DNA of 16,781 nt, from positions 1 to 16,781 of the forward strand of contig CAMDGJ010000035.1 in the NCBI GenBank assembly GCA_945897545.1, read 5' to 3'. This DNA is from Flavobacterium psychrophilum. Lineage in GTDB: Bacteria; Bacteroidota; Bacteroidia; Flavobacteriales; Flavobacteriaceae. The notes beneath the pieces were generated by a model. That model made no database searches. It had not been told where the DNA came from and saw only the letters and a program-made list of their open reading frames with translations. The translations under genes and the position numbers were made by a program. This document shows, in pieces, positions 7,675 to 13,015 of this stretch (position 1 is its first letter; each line of letters opens with the position of its first letter).

Positions 7675-7748
7675 GGGTATTGGGTATTGGGTTTTAGGTG
7701 TTGGGTTCAGAAATATCTAGAACCTAACACCCAAGACCTAGAACCTAA
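7675..7748. repeat. Heptamer-built inverted repeat in the atpG/atpA gap
   Basis: The left arm is five tandem 7-nt units (7675-7709: GGGTATT twice, GGGTTTT, AGGTGTT, GGGTTCA). After an 11-nt spacer the right arm is four units (7721-7748: AACCTAA, CACCCAA, GACCTAG, AACCTAA). The arms are inverted and complementary: the inner 12 nt match at 11 positions, and about 23 of 31 match overall. In the transcript it forms a long G-rich/C-rich hairpin just upstream of the atpG start. The right arm abuts the atpA stop codon. Confidence 0.75.
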
Positions 7749-9326
7749 TTAGTTATATTTCGCTGAAATTTCTTTAGCTGCTGACTCCAATACATCCGTA
7801 ATTTCGTCAGTTAGTTTACCTGCTTTCAATGCATCAAGCGTAGCTCTGTTTTTGTTGTTCAAGTAATCCAAGTAATCCTTTTCGAATTCTTTTACTTTAT
7901 TCACTGGGACATTACGCAACAAGTTTTTAGAACCTGCATAGATAATAGCAGTTTGGTTTTCAACAGTATAAGGGTCGTTTAGATTTTGTTTCAAAATCTC
8001 CACGTTTCTTTTTCCTTTTTCAATTACGTTTAACGTAACAGCATCCAAATCAGAACCAAATTTAGCAAACGCTTCTAATTCACGATATTGTGCTTGGTCT
8101 AATTTTAATGTACCTGCTACTTTTTTCATAGATTTAATCTGGGCATTACCTCCAACACGTGATACAGAAATACCTACGTTAATCGCTGGACGAACCCCTG
8201 AATTAAACAAATCTCCATCTAAGAAAATCTGACCATCAGTAATCGAAATTACGTTAGTTGGTATATAAGCAGAAACGTCACCAGCTTGAGTTTCGATGAT
8301 TGGCAAAGCGGTCAATGAACCTCCACCTTTAACGATACCTTTTAAAGTGTCTGGTAAATCATTCATATTTTTAGCAATATCATCATCAGCAATTACTTTA
8401 CACGCTCTTTCTAATAAACGAGAGTGCAAGTAAAAAACGTCTCCAGGATAAGCTTCTCGTCCCGGTGGTCTTCTCAACAAAAGAGAAACCTCACGATACG
8501 CTACAGCTTGTTTTGATAAATCATCATAAACAATCAAAGCTGGACGACCTGAATCTCTAAAATATTCACCAATTGCAGCACCTGCCATAGCAGCATATAC
8601 TTGCATTGGAGCTGGATCTGAAGCATTAGCTGCAACAATAACTGTATAAGCCATCGCACCTTTTTCTTCTAACATTTTTGCTATTCCTGCTACCGTTGAC
8701 GCTTTTTGTCCAATGGCAACATAGATACAAAATACAGGATTCCCTGCATCATAAAATTCTTTTTGATTCAAAATAGTATCCAAACAAACGGTAGATTTAC
8801 CTGTTTGACGGTCACCAATAACTAGCTCACGTTGTCCACGACCTACTGGAATCATAGCATCTACTGCTTTGATACCGGTTTGTAATGGTTCAGTAACTGG
8901 CTGACGGAAGATAACTCCAGGAGCTTTTCTTTCTAAAGGCATTTCAAATAATTCACCTGTAATTGGGCCTTTTCCATCTATTGGAAAACCAAGAGTGTTT
9001 ACTACACGACCTACCATTCCTTCTCCTGTTTTAAGAGAGGCTATACGTTGTGTTCTTTTTACAGTTGAACCTTCCTTGATTCCAGTTGATGGTCCTAAAA
9101 GTACTACACCCACATTGTCTTCTTCCAAATTCAATACAATCGCCTCAAGACCATTGTCAAATTCTACAAGTTCACCGTATTGAACATTAGAAAGTCCGTA
9201 AACACGAGCAATTCCATCTCCAACTTGAAGTACAGAACCCACTTCTTCTAGTGTAGCACCAGATTCAAAACCTTCTACTTGCTTTCTTAATATTGCTGAA
9301 ATCTCAGCAGGTTTAATTTCCGCCAT
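7749..9326 (-). CDS. atpA: F-type ATP synthase alpha subunit
   Basis: The nucleotide-binding, non-catalytic subunit of the F1 head (525 residues). In order: an N-terminal beta-barrel (to about residue 95); a P-loop GDRQTGKST at 171-179; the [20 protein letters not shown] segment with [19 protein letters not shown]; the family signature [14 protein letters not shown] carrying the arginine that reaches into the catalytic beta site; and a C-terminal helical domain. The Gln of the P-loop (RQTGKT/S type) is the usual alpha-subunit marker that separates it from beta. Length and motifs are complete. It lies 16 nt downstream of atpH. The partner beta gene is not in this window. Confidence 0.99.
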   Translation of the reverse strand: MAEIKPAEISAILRKQVEGFESGATLEEVGSVLQVGDGIARVYGLSNVQYGELVEFDNGLEAIVLNLEEDNVGVVLLGPSTGIKEGSTVKRTQRIASLKTGEGMVGRVVNTLGFPIDGKGPITGELFEMPLERKAPGVIFRQPVTEPLQTGIKAVDAMIPVGRGQRELVIGDRQTGKSTVCLDTILNQKEFYDAGNPVFCIYVAIGQKASTVAGIAKMLEEKGAMAYTVIVAANASDPAPMQVYAAMAGAAIGEYFRDSGRPALIVYDDLSKQAVAYREVSLLLRRPPGREAYPGDVFYLHSRLLERACKVIADDDIAKNMNDLPDTLKGIVKGGGSLTALPIIETQAGDVSAYIPTNVISITDGQIFLDGDLFNSGVRPAINVGISVSRVGGNAQIKSMKKVAGTLKLDQAQYRELEAFAKFGSDLDAVTLNVIEKGKRNVEILKQNLNDPYTVENQTAIIYAGSKNLLRNVPVNKVKEFEKDYLDYLNNKNRATLDALKAGKLTDEITDVLESAAKEISAKYN

Positions 9327-9342
9327 AATTATTTATAAATAA

Positions 9343-9879
9343 CTAGTTACTTAATTCTCTTTTTAATAGTTGTAATCTGTCGGCAATGGAAGCGTTGTAT
9401 TGCTTGTCGCCTATTCTTAAAATAAATCCTCCGATGATAGATGGATCTACTGTGTTTTCAATCGTGATTTTTTTGCTTGATGAAATACTTGCTATTTTAG
9501 CCGAAACTTTCGCCTCTAGTGCTGCATCCATAGGAACTGCTGTAGTAACTTTAGCTACTTCAACACCATTCATAACATCAAACAATTTGTTGTATTCGTC
9601 CGCAATGCTATCCAAGATTTCGAATCTTTTGTTTTCTAATAACAAATGGAAAAGACTTTTGGTTACTGCATTAACAGAAGCAAAGACTTCAGAAACAACA
9701 TCCTTTTTGGTCTCCGTTACAATAAGCGGATTTTGAATGAATAAACTCAATTCTGCATTCGATCTTATTGTTGATACAATCAATGTCATATCAGCATTCA
9801 CTTCAGAAGCGACTTTTTTCGAGTCGGCTATTTCTAAAATGGCTTTGGCATAGCGAATTGCTGCTCTTGTACTTGACAT
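9343..9879 (-). CDS. atpH: F-type ATP synthase delta subunit (OSCP)
   Basis: The peripheral-stalk cap (178 residues) that ties the b-subunit dimer to the top of the alpha3beta3 head. The N-terminal helical domain starts STRAAIRYAKAILEIADS, matching the family's (A)xxYAxALxxxA pattern. The C-terminal part NTVDPSIIGGFILRIGDKQY followed by NASIADRLQLLKREL is the conserved OSCP signature. Length is normal. It starts 1 nt after the atpF stop, so translation of the two stalk subunits is probably coupled. The stop is TAG at 9343. Confidence 0.97.
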   Translation of the reverse strand: MSSTRAAIRYAKAILEIADSKKVASEVNADMTLIVSTIRSNAELSLFIQNPLIVTETKKDVVSEVFASVNAVTKSLFHLLLENKRFEILDSIADEYNKLFDVMNGVEVAKVTTAVPMDAALEAKVSAKIASISSSKKITIENTVDPSIIGGFILRIGDKQYNASIADRLQLLKRELSN

Positions 9880-9880
9880 A

Positions 9881-10381
9881 TTAGTTTAATTTAGCGTCGC
9901 CTAACATTTTTTCCACCAATTTTACTTGAGCTTCTTTGTTAGACAATTCATCTTTTAATAATTTCTCAGCAATTTCAATAGACAAGGTAGAAACTTGTAG
10001 TTTCAATTCTGCCAAAGCCGCATTTTTTTCACTTTCGATTGCAGCTTTCGCTTGTTCGATCATTTTTAGACCTTGAGCTTGCGCTTCATTTTTAGCATCA
10101 GCAACCATTTTGTCTTTCATTTCACGTGCATCTTTCAATAAAGCATCACGTTCCATTCTTGCTTCCTGTAAAATACGTTGATTGTCAGATTGAAGATTTT
10201 GCATTTCTTTTCTGGCGTTATCGGCAGAAAGTAAGGCGTTTTTTATACCTTCTTCTCTTTCGTTAACGGCATCCAAAATAGGTTTCCAAGCAAATTTTTT
10301 CAATAGGAAAATCAATCCCACAAAAATTATCGTTTGCCAGATAAATAATCCAAACGAAAAATCATTTATTAACTTTTCCAT
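9881..10381 (-). CDS. atpF: F-type ATP synthase b subunit
   Basis: The membrane-anchored peripheral stalk subunit (166 residues), two copies per enzyme. One N-terminal membrane helix (about residues 9-28, FGLFIWQTIIFVGLIFLLKK) leads into FAWKPILDAVNEREEGIKNAL, the conserved segment at the membrane exit. A long charged coiled coil rich in Ala, Glu and Lys runs to the end. It lacks the Cys-free split b/b' arrangement seen in phototrophs; there is one b gene. It follows atpE after an 82-bp gap that contains a strong hairpin, and is followed by atpH after 1 nt. Confidence 0.98.
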   Translation of the reverse strand: MEKLINDFSFGLFIWQTIIFVGLIFLLKKFAWKPILDAVNEREEGIKNALLSADNARKEMQNLQSDNQRILQEARMERDALLKDAREMKDKMVADAKNEAQAQGLKMIEQAKAAIESEKNAALAELKLQVSTLSIEIAEKLLKDELSNKEAQVKLVEKMLGDAKLN

Positions 10382-10412
10382 AGTATATCTTTAATTGTAT
10401 TCTTTTTAATTT

Positions 10413-10451
10413 AATTAAAAACAAAAGCTGCAACCAACCGTTACAGCTTTT
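10413..10451 (-). promoter_or_regulatory. Hairpin with U tract directly after atpE
   Basis: In the minus-strand RNA, AAAAGCUG-UAAC pairs with GUUG-CAGCUUUU (12 bp, one G-U) around a GGUUG loop, followed by GUUUUUAAUU. The hairpin starts 12 nt after the atpE stop. It has the form of an intrinsic terminator but sits inside the operon before atpF, so it more likely ends part of the transcripts or protects the upstream 3' end. Either would favour the c subunit, which is needed in many more copies than b. Confidence 0.65.
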
Positions 10452-10463
10452 TGTTTTGAAGAA

Positions 10464-10655
10464 TTATACAGCGAATAAAGCTGCAAATCCAATACCTTCA
10501 ATAAGCGCAGCTGCAATAAGCATGGCTGTTTGAATTTTTCCAGTAGCTTCTGGTTGACGAGCGATTGCGTCCATTGCAGAACCACCGATTCTACCAATAC
10601 CAATACCCGCTCCAATAACAACTAATCCTGCTCCAACGATTTTAGGAATTTCCAT
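10464..10655 (-). CDS. atpE: F-type ATP synthase c subunit
   Basis: The proton-carrying ring subunit of Fo (63 residues), two membrane helices joined by a cytoplasmic polar loop. Helix 1 has the glycine pattern GAGIGIGRIGG (packing of the ring), the loop is ARQPE (residues 32-36), and helix 2 carries the ion-binding Glu53 in ALIEGIGF. Residues that define sodium binding (a Gln in helix 1 and Ser/Thr after the Glu) are absent, so proton coupling is inferred. It is short, but the expected hairpin is complete. It lies between a heptamer repeat on the atpB side and the post-gene hairpin on the atpF side. Confidence 0.98.
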   Translation of the reverse strand: MEIPKIVGAGLVVIGAGIGIGRIGGSAMDAIARQPEATGKIQTAMLIAAALIEGIGFAALFAV

Positions 10656-10691
10656 AAAAATATGTATTAAAAATTAAACATTCTTTTTGAT

Positions 10692-10755
10692 TTTAGAGTT
10701 TAGAGTTTAGAGTTTAGATTCGTGAAAATCTGAAATCTGAAATCTGAAATCTAAA
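10692..10755. repeat. Heptamer-built inverted repeat in the atpE/atpB gap
   Basis: The left arm is four 7-nt units (10692-10719: TTTAGAG three times, then TTTAGAT). After a 6-nt spacer the right arm is four units (10726-10753: AAATCTG three times, then AAATCTA). The outer end of the right arm (ATCTAAA, 10749-10755) is the exact complement of TTTAGAT at 10713-10719. Arms overall are about 22 of 28 complementary. It ends 3 nt before the atpB stop codon. The layout is the same as at 7675-7748 but the unit sequence is different. Confidence 0.75.
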
Positions 10756-10757
10756 TT

Positions 10758-11885
10758 TTAGTGCGCCTCTTCATGATGATGTTCTTCTACTGCTGAACCA
10801 AAGTACAAAGCAGAAAGCATCGTAAAGATATACGCTTGCAACAAGGCAACTAATATTTCGATGATTGAAATAGCAAATGACAACATAAATGACAAGCTAC
10901 TTCCCAACCAACTTTTGAAAATAAATATTAATCCAATTAAACTCATTAATACAATGTGACCCGCAAATATATTCGCGTACAAACGTATCATTAATGCAAA
11001 AGGTTTGATGAAAACTCCTAACAATTCTATAGGCGCCAAAATAATCTTCATTGGAGTTGGCACGCCTGGCATCCAGAAAATGTGTCCCCAATAATTTTTA
11101 TTAGCTGTAAGGTTTGTGATAATAAATGTGATTACTGCCAATCCAAAAGTGATGGCGATATTTCCGGTAACGTTGATTCCTAGTGGAGTCAAACCAAAGA
11201 TATTCAAGAACCATACAAAGAAAAAGATGGTCAATAAATAACTCATATATTTTTTATAGTGCTTTTCCCCAATGTTTGGAATCGCGATTTCGTCACGAAT
11301 ATACAATACAATTGGTTCGAAAAGCCTTCCGAAACCTGAAGAAATACCTCCGTTTTTAGCGTACGATTTTGCTAGGCTGGTAAACAATAAAAACATTAAC
11401 AAAGCCACAACCATTATGGTCAAAACTCCTTTTGTAATAGAAAGGTCTATAGGTTTTGCATTTGTTGGATGTCCGTGCTCTTCTGTTAAAGTCCCGACTG
11501 CATCGGTTTTGTATATTTTTTCGTGGTGTAATTTGTAGAAATTTCCGTTAGATTCGGCAACGGCTTCTCCATGATTAAATTTATCAGAAGAAAAAATGTG
11601 AACTCCGTTGTCCCAAAGAATGATTGGCAATGGAAATCCGTAATGTGCTCCAGTTTCTGAATCTGAAAAAAGAGAGAATTCGTGACCATCAAGAACGTGG
11701 TGATTAATTACTTCTTTTATTTGTTCTTTAATTTCAGAAGTTTCTTCTACTGCTTCTGGAGCAACCCCGGCTTTTTCAGTTTGGGCTGGTGTGTTTTCCG
11801 AAGGGTTATTTGCAAAACCAAATAGTGGAAGACAGGCTATTAAAATTGCTATTATAAATTGAAGTGGTTTGTTTGAAATCACCAT
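10758..11885 (-). CDS. atpB: F-type ATP synthase a subunit, N-terminally extended
   Basis: The stationary Fo channel subunit (375 residues) that passes protons to and from the c ring. The membrane core begins near residue 150. It holds the essential arginine, Arg301, in FALMIRLYANIFAGH, and Gln350 in LLQAYIFTML, both on the helices facing the c ring. The first ~150 residues are an addition relative to the ~270-residue enterobacterial protein: a signal-like hydrophobic segment (residues ~8-25, ending FGFA) and a hydrophilic, His- and Glu-rich stretch (HHVLDGHEF, KLHHEK, EEHGHP) that would lie outside the cytoplasmic membrane. Longer AtpB proteins of this kind are known in Bacteroidota. The C-terminus is His-rich (EEHHHEEAH). 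It has its own strong promoter, apart from the atpZ block. Confidence 0.98.
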   Translation of the reverse strand: MVISNKPLQFIIAILIACLPLFGFANNPSENTPAQTEKAGVAPEAVEETSEIKEQIKEVINHHVLDGHEFSLFSDSETGAHYGFPLPIILWDNGVHIFSSDKFNHGEAVAESNGNFYKLHHEKIYKTDAVGTLTEEHGHPTNAKPIDLSITKGVLTIMVVALLMFLLFTSLAKSYAKNGGISSGFGRLFEPIVLYIRDEIAIPNIGEKHYKKYMSYLLTIFFFVWFLNIFGLTPLGINVTGNIAITFGLAVITFIITNLTANKNYWGHIFWMPGVPTPMKIILAPIELLGVFIKPFALMIRLYANIFAGHIVLMSLIGLIFIFKSWLGSSLSFMLSFAISIIEILVALLQAYIFTMLSALYFGSAVEEHHHEEAH

Positions 11886-11926
11886 AACTGTTAATTATCT
11901 TAATTTTTAGTTTCTGAAATTGGGTG

Positions 11927-11957
11927 CAAAGGTACATTTTAAATTAATATGCCAAAA
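11927..11957 (-). promoter_or_regulatory. Strong Bacteroidota-type promoter of the atpB-atpG operon
   Basis: The minus strand reads CTTTTG (11958-11953), 18 nt, then TACCTTTGC (11934-11926). Both boxes match the Bacteroidota consensus TTTG and TAnnTTTG fully, with ideal spacing, and this is the best promoter in the window. The -7 box ends 41 nt before the atpB ATG, almost the same leader length as at the receptor promoter. Confidence 0.75.
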
Positions 11958-11966
11958 GCAATAAAT

Positions 11967-11994
11967 AAAAAAAAACAAGGAATTGTCTTTTTAA
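11967..11994 (-). terminator. Weak terminator-like hairpin before the atpB promoter
   Basis: On the minus strand AAAAAGACAA, a TTCC loop, then TTGT and a run of T can form an AU-rich stem ending in nine U. It lies just after the four-helix protein gene (stop at 12002). The stem has almost no GC pairs, so it is at best a partial terminator. Confidence 0.35.
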
Positions 11995-12001
11995 TAACAA
12001 T

Positions 12002-12400
12002 TTATTGCTTATTGTTTAAAATTCTGGCCGTTACAATGGTTTCAATTGTTAAAAAAAAAGCAAAAATGATGAAGAAATTGAGTTTTTCGATACTGACATT
12101 TGGATTTCCGGAATGTAGTATGGGAGACAAAACAGCATAAGAGATGGCCATTTTTGCGCAAGTAACCAATAGAAAAGAATAGCCTACATTATCAATATTC
12201 TTTTCTTTTACTTTTATTAGTATAAAAACAATAATCACGGAACAAATAAAGAAAAATTCGTAGATAGTTTCTATTGAAAATTTAAAGCCCTGTAACTTTG
12301 GATTGTCGTCGTTCAGAAAAAAAACTAGTTTGTGCATTAAATAAACGAAAGACGAAAGGATTAAAACCTCGAGAATAGGTTGAAATTTTTTAAAATTCAT
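12002..12400 (-). CDS. Four-helix membrane protein in the AtpI position (DUF6168-like)
   Basis: A 132-residue integral membrane protein with four hydrophobic segments (about residues 10-28, 45-63, 73-94 and 107-127) separated by charged loops (KVKEKNID, SGNPNVSIEKLN). I recall such proteins being catalogued as DUF6168 in Flavobacteriaceae; that name is from memory. Size, helix number and place between atpZ and atpB match AtpI, which helps c-ring assembly or Mg uptake in other bacteria. I see no sequence motif that proves homology to AtpI, so an assembly role is inferred from context. It starts 8 nt after the atpZ stop. It is separated from atpB by 116 bp containing a promoter. Confidence 0.75.
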   Translation of the reverse strand: MNFKKFQPILEVLILSSFVYLMHKLVFFLNDDNPKLQGFKFSIETIYEFFFICSVIIVFILIKVKEKNIDNVGYSFLLVTCAKMAISYAVLSPILHSGNPNVSIEKLNFFIIFAFFLTIETIVTARILNNKQ

Positions 12401-12408
12401 CTGATTTA

Positions 12409-12639
12409 TTACGATTTATTAATCTCTTTAAGTTGTCTGTTGATGTTGTAAAAAGCAATAGCAACACCAACCAAGGTTAAAATTTTGACATATACATTAT
12501 GGGTATTGGGGTATTTCTCGTCGAGCCAGTTTCCAAAATAGGCAAACAAGAATATGATTGCTCCCATTTGTATGGGAATATTAATAAGAGCGAGCCACTT
12601 ATTGTTGGTTTGCTTCTTCGGGTCTTTGATGTCCGTCAT
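12409..12639 (-). CDS. atpZ: AtpZ/AtpI family Fo-associated membrane protein
   Basis: A 76-residue protein with two membrane helices (about residues 16-35 and 47-65). The family features are the short charged N-terminus (DPKKQTNNKW), the first helix ALINIPIQMGAIIFLFAYFG, then the conserved NWLDEKYPNTHN turn and the second helix ILTLVGVAIAFYNINRQL. AtpZ acts with AtpI in ATP synthase assembly or as a small cation carrier in other bacteria. I start it at the ATG at 12639, two codons inside a frame that could also open at a TTG (12645). The start lies 41 nt inside the bactofilin gene in another frame, so translation of the two is probably coupled. Confidence 0.9.
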   Translation of the reverse strand: MTDIKDPKKQTNNKWLALINIPIQMGAIIFLFAYFGNWLDEKYPNTHNVYVKILTLVGVAIAFYNINRQLKEINKS

Positions 12640-13012
12640 TTGCAATCGTGTTTTTGAGATTGGTTTTCATTGTACAAGAAGCGCTGAAATCTGCACCAGG
12701 TTCAACAGATAGTTTTCCGCAAATTACTTCACCGTGTATAATTGATTTGTGTTTTACGTTCAGTATTTCCAACACTTGAATTTTGCCTTTAAATTTTCCT
12801 TCAATATCAGCATTTTTGCAAATAATATCTCCTGTTACAATTCCTGCTGGTCCAATGACTATTTTCCCTTTCGATTGAAAATTGCCTATTAATTCCCCGT
12901 CTAATCTAAAGTCGGCTTGGGAAATAATATCTCCTTTAATTGTTGTTCCTTCAACAATTCTATTTGTTTTCCCAAGTAGTTCGGTATATGATTTTGTTTT
13001 TTTATCAAACAT
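12599..13012 (-). CDS. Bactofilin (polymer-forming cytoskeletal protein)
   Basis: A 137-residue bactofilin, which self-assembles without nucleotide into filaments that place cell-envelope machinery. The central domain (about residues 18-115) has the family's short, regular beta-helix turns: IVEGTTIKGDI, FRLDGELIGNF, KIVIGPAGIVTGDIICKNAD, IEGKFKGKI and IIHGEVICGKLSVEPGADF. Flanking tails are short and polar (MFDKKTKSYTELLG at the front, HQRPEEANQQ at the end), typical of the family, and there is no membrane segment. It begins 3 nt after the sprE stop and overlaps the atpZ start by 41 nt. That ties a cytoskeletal scaffold to both a T9SS component and the ATP synthase assembly genes in one transcript. 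Confidence 0.93.
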   Translation of the reverse strand: MFDKKTKSYTELLGKTNRIVEGTTIKGDIISQADFRLDGELIGNFQSKGKIVIGPAGIVTGDIICKNADIEGKFKGKIQVLEILNVKHKSIIHGEVICGKLSVEPGADFSASCTMKTNLKNTIANDGHQRPEEANQQ

Positions 13013-13015
13013 AAT

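Noticed and set aside
7675..7748. Possible CRISPR-like array
   Set aside because: Units are 7 nt without spacers and the arms are inverted; there are no cas genes.
10415..10621. Minus-strand 68-codon frame overlapping atpE
   Set aside because: It is a frameshifted reading of the c-subunit gene running into the post-gene hairpin; the atpE frame is certain.
12640..12645. TTG start for atpZ
   Set aside because: An ATG lies two codons further in and fits the family's N-terminal length.
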